Assembly (NCBI GenBank): GCA_949519155.1
Contig: CATIQU010000026.1
Coordinates: forward strand, 34,135-98,134
Source of the DNA: Polaribacter sp. SA4-10
GTDB lineage: Bacteria; Bacteroidota; Bacteroidia; Flavobacteriales; Flavobacteriaceae
Direction: 5' to 3'
Length of the DNA stretch: 64,000 bases
The position numbers were made by a program, and so were the translations under genes. Positions 7,988 through 17,271 of the stretch are shown in pieces. Under the pieces are notes generated by a model. That model was not told the origin of the DNA. It did not search any database and saw only the letters and a program-made list of their open reading frames with translations. Within the stretch, counting starts at the first letter, position 1. Every line of letters begins with the position of its first letter.

Positions 7988-9511
7988 TTATTGATGAAAA
8001 TCGATCGCATTTTCAATTCTTGCGATGGTGGTTTCTTTTCCAATCATTTCAATAATATCAAACAAATGAGGGCCTTTTAAAGCGCCTACTAAACTTAATC
8101 GAAGTGGTTGCATTACTTTACCAAAACCAATTTCTTTGGCGGTAATCCACTCTTTAATGACTGTTTCAGTGTTTGTTGAAGTAAACTCTTGAATCTCTTT
8201 TAACTTAGCAATCAATTCGTTCATTAATTCAGCAGTTCCCTCTTTCCAATTTTTCTTAGAAGCTTTTGCATCGAAAGTTGTTGGATTCTGAAAATAGAAT
8301 TCAGACAATGCCCAAAAATCTTCTACAAAAACAGCGCGCTCTTTTATAGCGGTTACTACTTTCTGAACATACTCTTTCTTAGAAGAAATTCCTTTTGCTG
8401 ATAATATCGGAAGAAACAAATCTGTTAAAGTTGCATCCTCTTTTGTTTGCATGTATTGTTGATTGAACCAATTGGTTTTTTCTGGACTAAACTTTGCGCC
8501 CGATTTACTTACTCTTTTTAAATCGAATTCCTGTACCAATTGTTCTAAAGAAAAAATTTCTTGTTTGGTACCTGGGTTCCATCCTAATAAAGCCAGCATG
8601 TTTATAAATGCATCTGCAAAGTAGCCGTCTTCTTTATAACCACGAGAGATGTCTTTCGTTTCTTCATTGGTATATTCTAATGGAAACACAGGAAATCCTA
8701 ATTTATCTCCGTCACGTTTGCTTAATTTTCCTTTACCAATTGGTTTTAAGATCAGTGGTAAGTGTGCAAATTTTGGTGCGTCCCAATTAAAAGCGCGGTA
8801 TAATAAAATGTGAAGTGCCATGGAGGGCAACCATTCTTCACCTCGAATAACGTGTGAGATTTCCATCAAATGATCGTCTACAATGTTTGCCAAATGATAG
8901 GTGGGCATTCCGTCAGATTTAAATAAAATTTTATCATCCAACACATTGGTATCAATTTTAATTTCTCCACGAATTTCATCTTGCATTACAAGGATTTCAT
9001 CTTGTGGAGATTTAAAACGGATGACATACTTATCTCCGTTTTCAATTCGGTTTTGTACTTCTGCATCGGTTAATACCAACGAGTTTACCAAACGTCCTTT
9101 TTCTCGGTTGTGCCAATTATAAATAAAGGTTTTTCCGTTTTCTTCATGTCCTTTTCTTTCTGCATCCAATTGTTCTGCAGTATCAAAAGCATAATATGCC
9201 CAACCCGATTGTAATAAAAGGGTTGCATGTTTTTTATAGAGATCTTTCCGTTCAGATTGTCTGTAAGGACCAAATTTCTCGTTTTTTCCAGGCGCTTCAT
9301 CAAAAGGAATGTTACACCAATCCAATGCATCTATAATATATTGTTCTGCATTGGCCACATAGCGGGTTTGATCTGTATCTTCTATACGCAAGATAAAGGT
9401 ACCGTTGTGCTTCTTAGCAAATAAATAATTAAATAAAGCAGTTCTTACTCCACCAATATGTAAAGGTCCTGTTGGACTTGGGGCAAAACGAACACGAACA
9501 TTAGATTCCAT
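7988..9511 (-). CDS. gltX: Glutamyl-tRNA synthetase
   Basis: A 507-residue class I aminoacyl-tRNA synthetase that charges tRNA-Glu. The HIGH-type motif lies in FAPSPTGPLHIGG (residues 8-20) and the KMSKS-type motif appears as GKLSKRDG near residues 261-268. A catalytic Rossmann domain and an alpha-helical anticodon-binding C-terminus give the family's usual length. The start MESNVRVRFAPSPTG is standard. Whether the enzyme is discriminating or also charges tRNA-Gln depends on gatCAB or glnS, neither of which is in view. It is a single-gene unit with its own terminator. Confidence 0.97.
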   Translation of the reverse strand: MESNVRVRFAPSPTGPLHIGGVRTALFNYLFAKKHNGTFILRIEDTDQTRYVANAEQYIIDALDWCNIPFDEAPGKNEKFGPYRQSERKDLYKKHATLLLQSGWAYYAFDTAEQLDAERKGHEENGKTFIYNWHNREKGRLVNSLVLTDAEVQNRIENGDKYVIRFKSPQDEILVMQDEIRGEIKIDTNVLDDKILFKSDGMPTYHLANIVDDHLMEISHVIRGEEWLPSMALHILLYRAFNWDAPKFAHLPLILKPIGKGKLSKRDGDKLGFPVFPLEYTNEETKDISRGYKEDGYFADAFINMLALLGWNPGTKQEIFSLEQLVQEFDLKRVSKSGAKFSPEKTNWFNQQYMQTKEDATLTDLFLPILSAKGISSKKEYVQKVVTAIKERAVFVEDFWALSEFYFQNPTTFDAKASKKNWKEGTAELMNELIAKLKEIQEFTSTNTETVIKEWITAKEIGFGKVMQPLRLSLVGALKGPHLFDIIEMIGKETTIARIENAIDFHQ

Positions 9512-9985
9512 TTTTCTGTTTTTTTGGATGCCGCAAAGATACTTTTTTATTGGAAGAGGAATGAAATTAGTGCAAAGAAAAAATAGGTGTTTTTAAGCTT
9601 TTTTTAGAATAGAAAATGAAACGGATTGCAAATTTTTCTTTGTGGGGAGGTAATTAAAAAGGTACAGTTTATTTGTTTTTTAATAAACATACATTAATTT
9701 AATTCAAATATATTATGTAGTTTGCAAGGAGAAATGATTTAACAGAAATGCGTTATGTGATTGTTGGAGATAATATAACAACGAAATAAAAACCTACACG
9801 CCTTGTAAACCTAGGGTAACTTTAATTTATTTAACAACGCAAGCGAACAGACTAAATTTTCGCTCTTGTTCCAAAATCAAACAACCACTTTAGTTGCTTA
9901 ATCATTTCCCATCAAGACCTCGCTGGCCTTTTAACAATTATTATGAGGTTGATCTTCCTAAAAGCATTATTTTTATTGGTTCATT
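9512..9985. other. Gene-free stretch with three hairpins upstream of DUF4175 gene
   Basis: About 470 bases with no credible coding frame between divergent gltX and the DUF4175 gene. The right half (9780-9955) is less AT-rich than the other spacers and holds three successive hairpins. These are CAAGCGAA (9840-9847) with TTCGC..TTG (9859-9868), CAAC/GTTG (9882-9896), and ATCAA..CCTC (9911-9921) with GAGGTTGAT (9945-9953). It may be a structured leader or small RNA; it matches no RNA family that I recognise (tmRNA, RNase P RNA, SRP RNA and tRNA were considered). Confidence 0.4.
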
Positions 9986-12900
9986 ATGGAGGGCTACCAA
10001 ATAATAACGGAGAAACTACGACGTTTTACTCGTAAATATTACAGAAATGAATTGATAAAAGGGGGAATCTTATTTTTCTCTTTAGGATGCATTTACTTTT
10101 TTGTGACGGTATTTATCGAGTCTTTTTTGTGGTTGCAACCTTTTGCAAGAACCGCTTTGTTTTGGGTTTTTATTTTGGTGGAAGGGTGTTTAGTCTTTCA
10201 ACTTATTTTAAAACCGATTTTAAAATTGATCGGTTTGCAAAAAGGAATTTCTTTACAAGAATCCTCCAAAATCATTGGAAATCATTTTCCAGAAATTCAA
10301 GACAAACTACTCAACATCTTACAGCTTAAAGAAAACCCGAATCAGTCTGATTTATTATTGGCAAGCATCGCGCAAAAAGCTACTGAAATTCAACCTATCC
10401 CTTTTTTAAAAGCTGTTGATTTCACTAAAAATAAAAAGTATCTAAAGTATGCGGTTGTTCCTGTTTTAATAGGAATTATTGCCTTCTTTTCAGGGAGCAC
10501 TACCGCGCTAACTCAAAGTTTAGACCGTGTTGTAAACCACAGAACTGCGTTTGCACCACCCGCACCCTTTTCGTTTTACATCGCAAATGATTCCTTAAAA
10601 GTAATCCAAGGAAAACCTTTTACAGTACGCGTAAAAACAAAAGGAAGCGTTCGTCCAGAAGAAGTTAAAATCGTGTTTCAACAACAAGAATATGAGCTTC
10701 AAAAGCAAGGCGCAACTACGTTTATACACACCTTTTCACAAGTAGAGGAAGCCCTTTCTTTTTATGTAACGGCAAACGGAGTGCAATCTTTAAATTACAC
10801 TCTTGAAGTGGTGAAAACACCCACGATTTTAAATGTTTTTATGGAGCTATCCTATCCTAATTACTTAGGAAGAAAAAACGAAACCATTCAAAATACCGGA
10901 AACTATGTTTTGCCAGAAGGCACCCAAGTGCAATGGAATGTTAAAACAACAGCAACAGATACCGTTTCTTTTATTGAAGCAGAAAAAAGAAGTTTTTTCA
11001 CTGCGATCTCTGACGCCGATTTTGTGTTTAAAAAACAAATTGTAAAACCGATTTCCTATCAAATTACTTCATCCAACAGTCCTTTAAAAGATTACGAACG
11101 CTTGCAATTTTCTTTAGATGTTGTTAAGGACGAATTTCCTTCCATTCAAGTGGTTTCCAATATCGATAGTATTTCACGAGGCGTCGCTCAATTTGCAGGG
11201 CAAATTTCTGACGATTATGGTTTAAAGAAACTACAACTGGTTTATTATGACAAAGCGAAAACCGAGAACAAACAAACTCTTGATTTTACAATCAACAAAG
11301 AAAATATACAATCTTTTTATTATCAGTTTCCAGAAGGTTTAGACTTACAAGCTAGTGTGAATTATGAACTCTTTTTTCAGGTTTTTGACAATGATGGTTT
11401 CAATGGAAGTAAAAAAACCAAATCGGAAACGTTTCAATACCGCCAAAAAACCAGCACTGAAATAGAAGAAGAATTGTTGTCGGAACAAAAAAACACGATT
11501 GACAATCTTGAAAAGAATATTTCAGAAAATCAAAATCAGCAAAAGGAGTTTGAGAAAATTCAACAAGAAATTCAACGCAAGAAAAAGGGGGGTTGGAATG
11601 ATAAGAAAAAGGTGCAATCTTTTATAAAACGACAACAAGAATATAAAAAAAGGATTCAACGTCAAACAGAGAAACTTCAAGAAAATTTAGGAGAAAAGAA
11701 AGCACAAAATGAAGGACTTCAAGAGAAAAAAGAAGACTTAAAAAAACGAATCGAAGAATTAAAGAAATTAGACAAGCAGCAAAAACTACTTGATGAAATT
11801 GCTAAAATTGCGGAGAAATTAAACAAAGAAGATTTTATAAAAAAAGCAAAAGAGCTGGCGCAGCAAAACAAACAACAAGAACGAAGTTTAGAAAGAACTT
11901 TAGAACTTGTAAAGCGTTTTTATGTAGAACAAAAAGCCATGCAAATTGCCAATAAATTGGAGGCATTGTCAAAAAAACAAGAAACCCTTGCGAAAGAGAA
12001 TGACAGCGCTTTAGTGAAACAAAAAGAAATTAAAACAGCTTTTGAAGCCATAAAAAAAGAGTTAGAAGCCCTTGCGAAAGACAATGAACAACTAAAAGAA
12101 CCCTTAGGTTTACCAGACACCGAAGACGAAAAGGAAGCGGTAAAAGAGGCGTTGCAGAAATCAGAAGAAAAGCTTTCAAAAAAGGAGCCTGCTACAGCAA
12201 AGAAAAGTCAACAAAAAGCCGCTCAAAAAATGAAAGAAATGAGCGTTAAAATGCAGCAAGCCATGATGAAAATGGAAATGGATTCCATAGATGAAAACTT
12301 GGATGATTTGCGTAAAATTTTAGAAAACCTAGTCACCTTTTCTTTCAAACAAGAAAATTTGATGAATCGGTTTGATGAAATTTCAACCTCCCATCCAGAT
12401 TTTGGCAATACCCTTAAAAAACAAAACGAGTTTAAAACCTATTTTGAACATATTGACGATAGCTTGTATGTCTTGTCGATGCGCCTTCCAAAAATTTCCG
12501 CTAAAATTCAAGACGACCTTTCTACTGCCCACTACAATTTAGAGCAATCGTTAGAAAACTTCTCTGAAAATCGTTTTCCAGACGGAGTCTCTAATCAACG
12601 TTATGTGATGACCTCGACCAATAACTTGGCAGATTATTTAAGTAGTATACTTACCAATATGAAAAAATCGATGTCTATGAAACCAGGGAAAGGTAAAGGA
12701 GAAGGGGCTGGTTTTAGCTTGCCAGATATTATAAAAAAGCAAGGAGCGCTTTCAGAAAAGATGAAAGAAGGTGTGAAAAAAGGGTCAAAACCTGGAGAAA
12801 AGAATGGGAAAGAAGGATCAAAAAAACTAGGAAAAAAAGGTAAGCCAGGAGAAAAGGGTGAATCAGGCGAAAAAGGGGAATCAGGAAAAGAGGGTGAAAA

Positions 12901-13378
12901 TGGAAAAAAAGGGAATGCTGGATCCTCAGGATCACAGAACGAGGATTTAGACGGTGAGTTGTATCAAATATTTAAAGAACAGCGCATGCTTCGACAGCAA
13001 TTGCAGGATGCTATAAAAGAAAATAAAGGAACATCACCAAATGGAAACCTTTCTGCAAAAAAAGTACTTAAAACCATGGAGCAGTTAGAAAATGAAATTT
13101 TAGAAAAAGGATTTAATTCCCAGACGCTCCAAAAAATGCAACAGTTAAATTATGAATTGTTAAAATTAGACAAGGCCACTTTAGAGCAATGCAAAGAGAG
13201 TAAAAGGAAGTCTGCTGCCAATAGCGCGCAAATGGAATCAAACAAGAAGAAACAACTGGAGTTTAAGAAGTTGTTTTACAATCAAACAGAGATTTTAAAC
13301 AGACAATCCTTACCTTTGCAGCAAAACTTTAAAAAGAAGGTTCGTGAGTATTTTTCAGAGCCAAAGAAGAAACAGTAG
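9986..13378 (+). CDS. DUF4175 family large membrane protein with coiled coil and collagen-like tract
   Basis: A 1130-residue protein of a Bacteroidota-specific family (DUF4175) of unknown function. Visible layout: two membrane helices near residues 27-76, a third near 155-175, then a predicted periplasmic beta-rich region to about residue 490. This is followed by a long Lys/Glu/Gln coiled coil (about 495-780), further helices, and a Gly-Lys-Glu tract. Residues 949-984 form twelve uninterrupted Gly-X-Y triplets, then a helical C-terminus. The gene heads a run with ybeY, mnmG and a methyltransferase, an order I associate with Flavobacteriaceae. Its large size, charge and membrane anchoring suggest an envelope structural role (inference). 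Confidence 0.85.
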   Translation: MEGYQIITEKLRRFTRKYYRNELIKGGILFFSLGCIYFFVTVFIESFLWLQPFARTALFWVFILVEGCLVFQLILKPILKLIGLQKGISLQESSKIIGNHFPEIQDKLLNILQLKENPNQSDLLLASIAQKATEIQPIPFLKAVDFTKNKKYLKYAVVPVLIGIIAFFSGSTTALTQSLDRVVNHRTAFAPPAPFSFYIANDSLKVIQGKPFTVRVKTKGSVRPEEVKIVFQQQEYELQKQGATTFIHTFSQVEEALSFYVTANGVQSLNYTLEVVKTPTILNVFMELSYPNYLGRKNETIQNTGNYVLPEGTQVQWNVKTTATDTVSFIEAEKRSFFTAISDADFVFKKQIVKPISYQITSSNSPLKDYERLQFSLDVVKDEFPSIQVVSNIDSISRGVAQFAGQISDDYGLKKLQLVYYDKAKTENKQTLDFTINKENIQSFYYQFPEGLDLQASVNYELFFQVFDNDGFNGSKKTKSETFQYRQKTSTEIEEELLSEQKNTIDNLEKNISENQNQQKEFEKIQQEIQRKKKGGWNDKKKVQSFIKRQQEYKKRIQRQTEKLQENLGEKKAQNEGLQEKKEDLKKRIEELKKLDKQQKLLDEIAKIAEKLNKEDFIKKAKELAQQNKQQERSLERTLELVKRFYVEQKAMQIANKLEALSKKQETLAKENDSALVKQKEIKTAFEAIKKELEALAKDNEQLKEPLGLPDTEDEKEAVKEALQKSEEKLSKKEPATAKKSQQKAAQKMKEMSVKMQQAMMKMEMDSIDENLDDLRKILENLVTFSFKQENLMNRFDEISTSHPDFGNTLKKQNEFKTYFEHIDDSLYVLSMRLPKISAKIQDDLSTAHYNLEQSLENFSENRFPDGVSNQRYVMTSTNNLADYLSSILTNMKKSMSMKPGKGKGEGAGFSLPDIIKKQGALSEKMKEGVKKGSKPGEKNGKEGSKKLGKKGKPGEKGESGEKGESGKEGENGKKGNAGSSGSQNEDLDGELYQIFKEQRMLRQQLQDAIKENKGTSPNGNLSAKKVLKTMEQLENEILEKGFNSQTLQKMQQLNYELLKLDKATLEQCKESKRKSAANSAQMESNKKKQLEFKKLFYNQTEILNRQSLPLQQNFKKKVREYFSEPKKKQ

Positions 13379-13470
13379 CATGAAAACAAGTTGTTTTCCG
13401 GATTACCATCTTCGATCCATCGCTCCTAAAAAAAGCAAAAAATTTTTATCATTCAAATAAATAGCATGCA

Positions 13471-13899
13471 ATGATTACTTTTAACTACGAAATACCTTTT
13501 ACTTTAGAGACGGAGCCACTTTATGAAAATTGGGTTGAAACAGTAATTTCAAACCACGGTTTTACTTTAGGGGAAATCAATTATATTTTTTGTGATGATG
13601 TATATTTGCATAAATTAAATATTGATTTTTTACAGCACGACACACTTACGGACGTAATTAGTTTTGACAACACAGTTGGGAAAATTATAAATGGAGATAT
13701 TTATATTTCCATCGATAGGGTCACTGACAATGCGGTTGATTATAAAGTTTCATTTCTAGAGGAATTACATCGAGTTATGATTCATGGTGTGTTGCATTAC
13801 CTCGGTTTTAAAGACAAAGACCCAGCAGATAAAAAAGCAATGACGCTCGAAGAAGACAAGGCAATATTAATGTTAAGTGTTTGGTTTTCAGTTATTTAA
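13471..13899 (+). CDS. ybeY: Endoribonuclease YbeY (rRNA maturation)
   Basis: A 142-residue UPF0054/YbeY metallo-RNase, involved in 16S rRNA 3'-end maturation and ribosome quality control. The core LTDVISFDN and the metal motif HGVLHYLGFKDKDPADK are present. The third metal-binding His of the classical H-x3-H-x5-H motif is replaced by Asp, a form that I recall as common in Bacteroidota YbeY. The start MITFNYEI lies 92 bases after the DUF4175 stop. It is followed 27 bases later by mnmG, with a parS-like palindrome inside that gap. Confidence 0.93.
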   Translation: MITFNYEIPFTLETEPLYENWVETVISNHGFTLGEINYIFCDDVYLHKLNIDFLQHDTLTDVISFDNTVGKIINGDIYISIDRVTDNAVDYKVSFLEELHRVMIHGVLHYLGFKDKDPADKKAMTLEEDKAILMLSVWFSVI

Positions 13900-13905
13900 A
13901 TAATA

Positions 13906-13921
13906 AGTTCCACGTGAAACA
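13906..13921. promoter_or_regulatory. parS-like palindrome upstream of mnmG
   Basis: AGTTCCACGTGAAACA agrees with the ParB/Spo0J binding site TGTTTCACGTGAAACA at 14 of 16 positions, including the central CACGTGAAACA. It sits in the 27-base ybeY-mnmG gap, 5 bases before the mnmG ATG. Confidence 0.6.
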
Positions 13922-13926
13922 ATAAA

Positions 13927-15804
13927 ATGAGTTTATTTTCAACAGTATTTGATGTTATTGTAGTTGGTGGTGGTCACGCAGGGAGCGAGGCAGCAGCAGC
14001 TAGCGCCAATATGGGTGCGCATACGTTATTAATCACCATGAATTTGCAGAACATTGCACAAATGAGTTGCAATCCTGCGATGGGAGGAATTGCCAAAGGG
14101 CAGATTGTCCGAGAAATTGATGCTTTAGGAGGTTATAGTGCAATTGTAACCGATAAGACAGCAATTCAATTTAAGATGCTAAATAAATCGAAAGGACCCG
14201 CAATGTGGAGCCCAAGAGCACAGTCTGATCGAATGCGGTTTGCGGAGTGTTGGAGGACGATGTTGGAGCAAACGACAAACTTAGATTTTTATCAAGATTC
14301 TGTAAATGGATTGTTGTTTGATGGGGATACAATAATTGGTGTAAAAACAGCTTTAGGTTTAGAGATAAAAGCAAAAACAGTTATTATTACCGCAGGTACT
14401 TTTTTAAATGGGTTGATTCATATTGGTGAGAAAACATTTGGAGGAGGAAGAGCTGGTGAGGGTGCTTCTACAGGAATTACAGAAGACTTAATTGAAAAAG
14501 GATTTGAGTCTGGAAGAATGAAAACTGGAACTCCGCCAAGAGTAGATAGCCGTTCTTTAGATTTTTCTAAAATGACAGAACAACCTGGAGATGAAGCACC
14601 AGAAAAATTCTCTTATTTACCAAGCACAAAATCGTTGGTAAAACAACGTTCTTGTTATTTAACATATACCAATCCAAAAGTGCACGATTTGTTGCGTGAA
14701 GGGTTTGATCGTTCACCAATGTTTAACGGAAGAATTCAATCTACAGGGCCAAGATATTGTCCTTCGGTAGAAGATAAAATTGATCGTTTTGCCACGAAAG
14801 AGCGACACCAGATTTTTGTAGAACCAGAAGGTTGGACTACAGTAGAAATTTATGTAAACGGATTTTCAACTTCTTTGCCAGAAGATATTCAAGACAAAGC
14901 AATTCGTGCTATTGAAGGGTTTGAGAATGTGAAGTTTTTAAGGTATGGCTATGCTATTGAGTATGATTATTTTCCACCAACACAATTAACACACTCCTTG
15001 GAAACAAAGTTGGTGAACAACTTGTTTTTTGCTGGACAAATTAATGGGACAACTGGATATGAAGAAGCAGCCGCTCAAGGTTTGATGGCGGGTGTAAATG
15101 CAGCACTTAAAGTGCAAGGGAAAACTCCTTTTATCTTAAAAAGAAACGAAGCGTATATTGGTGTTTTAATCGATGATTTAATTACGAAAGGAACAGAAGA
15201 GCCCTATCGAATGTTTACTTCTCGTGCAGAATATAGAACCCTTTTACGACAAGATAATGCCGATTTAAGACTAACACCTCTTGCGCATACTTTAGGATTG
15301 GCTTCTCAAGAACGCTTAGATCGAGTTATAGAAAAAAGGGAAAAAACAGCCTTGCTAATTCGATTTTTAGAAGCTACCAGCGTAAAAGAAACGGAAGTAA
15401 ATCCTATTTTAGAAGCAAAAGGTTTGGCGCTAGTGAAGCAGTCTATGAAGCTTTTTAAAATTGCCGCAAGACCCCAATTGTCTTTTTCTGACTTCATGGT
15501 TATTGATAAATTAAATGACTTTGTTTCGAAACACAACATTGGTCATGATGCTATAGAGCAGGTAGAGATTCACCTAAAGTACGCAGGGTATATTGAGAAA
15601 GAAAAAAACAATGCAGATAAATTAAACCGTCTAGAAAACGTGATGATTCCGTCTACATTTAATTACCAAAAAGTACAATCTATTTCTTTTGAAGCACGAG
15701 AGAAATTAATGAAAATACAACCTACATCCATCTCACAAGCAAGTAGAATTAGTGGTGTTTCACCAAGCGATATTTCTGTGTTGCTGGTTTATATGGGGAG
15801 ATAA
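13927..15804 (+). CDS. mnmG: tRNA uridine-5-carboxymethylaminomethyl modification enzyme MnmG
   Basis: A 625-residue GidA/MnmG. With MnmE it installs the carboxymethylaminomethyl group on U34 of tRNAs that read two-codon boxes, using FAD and a folate donor. The N-terminus has the FAD dinucleotide motif DVIVVGGGHAGSEAA, followed by SCNPAMGGIAKGQIVREIDA. The family's second signature GQINGTTGYEEAAAQGL occurs near residue 365. The helical C-terminus ends GVSPSDISVLLVYMG, as in full-length MnmG. mnmG lies near the origin in many bacteria; here parS-like sites flank it on both sides, which fits that position. Confidence 0.97.
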   Translation: MSLFSTVFDVIVVGGGHAGSEAAAASANMGAHTLLITMNLQNIAQMSCNPAMGGIAKGQIVREIDALGGYSAIVTDKTAIQFKMLNKSKGPAMWSPRAQSDRMRFAECWRTMLEQTTNLDFYQDSVNGLLFDGDTIIGVKTALGLEIKAKTVIITAGTFLNGLIHIGEKTFGGGRAGEGASTGITEDLIEKGFESGRMKTGTPPRVDSRSLDFSKMTEQPGDEAPEKFSYLPSTKSLVKQRSCYLTYTNPKVHDLLREGFDRSPMFNGRIQSTGPRYCPSVEDKIDRFATKERHQIFVEPEGWTTVEIYVNGFSTSLPEDIQDKAIRAIEGFENVKFLRYGYAIEYDYFPPTQLTHSLETKLVNNLFFAGQINGTTGYEEAAAQGLMAGVNAALKVQGKTPFILKRNEAYIGVLIDDLITKGTEEPYRMFTSRAEYRTLLRQDNADLRLTPLAHTLGLASQERLDRVIEKREKTALLIRFLEATSVKETEVNPILEAKGLALVKQSMKLFKIAARPQLSFSDFMVIDKLNDFVSKHNIGHDAIEQVEIHLKYAGYIEKEKNNADKLNRLENVMIPSTFNYQKVQSISFEAREKLMKIQPTSISQASRISGVSPSDISVLLVYMGR

Positions 15805-15824
15805 AAACAATAAAAAACAGGCAG

Positions 15825-15840
15825 TGTTTCCCGTGGAACA
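15825..15840. promoter_or_regulatory. parS-like palindrome downstream of mnmG
   Basis: TGTTTCCCGTGGAACA matches TGTTTCACGTGAAACA at 14 of 16 positions. It lies 20 bases after mnmG and 20 bases before the methyltransferase start, 1.9 kb from the first site. Confidence 0.55.
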
Positions 15841-15860
15841 TCTAAGATAATTTTGTGATT

Positions 15861-16718
15861 ATGTTGAAAGAGAGTCGTCTTCAAAAAAACTTAAAACTTT
15901 TTTTAAATTGTAAAGACCATACCGTTTCTGGAGAGTTGTACGGAGTGATGAAAAACCAAGAATACGACTTTTTGGTAACTTCACCTGTACCCTCAGATTT
16001 AGCAAAATACTATCAAAGTGAAGATTATATTTCACATACCGATGCTAAAAAATCTCTTTTTGATAACGTGTATCAAATTGTGAAACGACATACACTAAAG
16101 AAAAAAGTAGCCCTGTTAAATTCGTTTTTACCAGAACAAAAAACTGTTTTAGATATTGGCGCGGGAACTGGTGATTTTCTTCACGCCTGTAAAAAAGATA
16201 ATTGGAAAGTTGTGGGTTTAGAGCCTAGTATAAAGGCGCGCGAAATTGCTAAAAGTAAAAACGTTTTATTAGAAAAAGAGCTCTCTTTTTTTAAGGGACA
16301 AAAGTTTGACGTAATTACGCTTTGGCACGTTTTAGAACATGTTGAAAATTTAGAAACATACACACAAAGCCTTCAAGAATTATTAAAAGAAAATGGAACG
16401 CTTTTAATTGCGGTTCCAAATTATAAAAGTTTTGATGCTTCACATTATGGTTCCTTTTGGGCCGCTTTTGATGTGCCAAGACATGTCTGGCATTTCTCTC
16501 AAACAAGTATTCAAAAAATATTTGCACTTGTTTCCTTGAAAGTAGTTCAAACACTTCCAATGAAATTTGATGCGTATTATGTTTCTCTTTTAAGTGAAAA
16601 ATATAAAAACGGAAAAATGAACATTTTAAAATCATTTTGGATTGGGTTTCAATCAAACAGGAAAGCAAAAAGGAGTTCAGAGTATTCTTCGCTGATTTAT
16701 GTGCTTAAAAACAACTAA
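15861..16718 (+). CDS. Class I SAM-dependent methyltransferase
   Basis: A 285-residue methyltransferase of the UbiG-like/methyltransf_23 type. The SAM-binding motif I is VLDIGAGTGDFLHACK, motif II contains VVGLEPS, and ITLWHVLEHVENLETY is the characteristic post-motif helix start of this group. The target is unknown. The ATG at 15861 is preferred over a GTG two codons upstream. It follows mnmG closely and ends before a very strong terminator, so it is probably the last gene of the DUF4175-ybeY-mnmG run. That arrangement recurs in Flavobacteriaceae as far as I recall. Confidence 0.88.
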   Translation: MLKESRLQKNLKLFLNCKDHTVSGELYGVMKNQEYDFLVTSPVPSDLAKYYQSEDYISHTDAKKSLFDNVYQIVKRHTLKKKVALLNSFLPEQKTVLDIGAGTGDFLHACKKDNWKVVGLEPSIKAREIAKSKNVLLEKELSFFKGQKFDVITLWHVLEHVENLETYTQSLQELLKENGTLLIAVPNYKSFDASHYGSFWAAFDVPRHVWHFSQTSIQKIFALVSLKVVQTLPMKFDAYYVSLLSEKYKNGKMNILKSFWIGFQSNRKAKRSSEYSSLIYVLKNN

Positions 16719-16780
16719 AACCAAATTTAACAATCCTTTAATCCGCTTTTATGTCACGCAGAAGGGTTTGCTGTAATTTA

Positions 16781-16824
16781 ATTTAAAACCCCCTTAAAAC
16801 GCATGTTTTAAGGGGGTTTTAAAT
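16781..16824. terminator. Strong intrinsic terminator after methyltransferase gene
   Basis: A perfect 20-base inverted repeat around a GCAT loop; arms ATTTAAAACCCCCTTAAAAC and its complement. It can serve the + strand run and the minus-strand DoxX gene. Confidence 0.92.
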
Positions 16825-16859
16825 AGGCGTAATTTATGTAATTATTTTTTATATAAGTT

Positions 16860-17258
16860 TTATTTATTTAAAATATACAGTCCAATGATGCAGATGATAA
16901 AGTAGACCGCTAAAGTCATTGCTCCTGCATAATCTTTTGCAAGACGTTGCCCGATCAATAGAAAAGTTAAACTTACAGCAGAAAGCGCAACACCTAAAGC
17001 TGCCATCTCTTTCAATTCGGAAGTGTATAGTTGGTAAACCCCTACAAGCATTAAAAGACTAGCGGCAATTTCTACAATTAAAACAATAGCCAGTAAAAGC
17101 GGTACCATGCTTTTTAGAGGAGAGTTTTTAAAGTGTCCTTTTATGAAAGATAAATTTCCATTCCAATCTCTTAATTTGTCAATTCCTGATTGTAAAAAAG
17201 TGACAATTAAAAAAAGAAGGGTTAATACTTCTGCGGGGTAATTTGAAAAAATTTTCAT
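16860..17258 (-). CDS. DoxX-like four-helix membrane protein
   Basis: A 132-residue protein with four predicted membrane helices, at roughly residues 7-25, 50-75, 82-105 and 108-130. The segment LQSGIDKLRDWNGNLSFIKGH after helix 1 is characteristic of DoxX-like proteins. The family is associated with respiratory or redox membrane functions in some bacteria, but this member's role is unknown. It is the last gene of a minus-strand cluster of small genes (DUF1801, VOC, TM2, DoxX), 13 bases after the TM2 gene. Confidence 0.75.
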   Translation of the reverse strand: MKIFSNYPAEVLTLLFLIVTFLQSGIDKLRDWNGNLSFIKGHFKNSPLKSMVPLLLAIVLIVEIAASLLMLVGVYQLYTSELKEMAALGVALSAVSLTFLLIGQRLAKDYAGAMTLAVYFIICIIGLYILNK

Positions 17259-17271
17259 AAATCGTGTTTTT

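Noticed and set aside
9780..9985. tmRNA, RNase P RNA or SRP RNA in the gap before DUF4175
   Set aside because: No CCA end or T-loop, no conserved P4 or signature tetraloop; none of the known cores is present.
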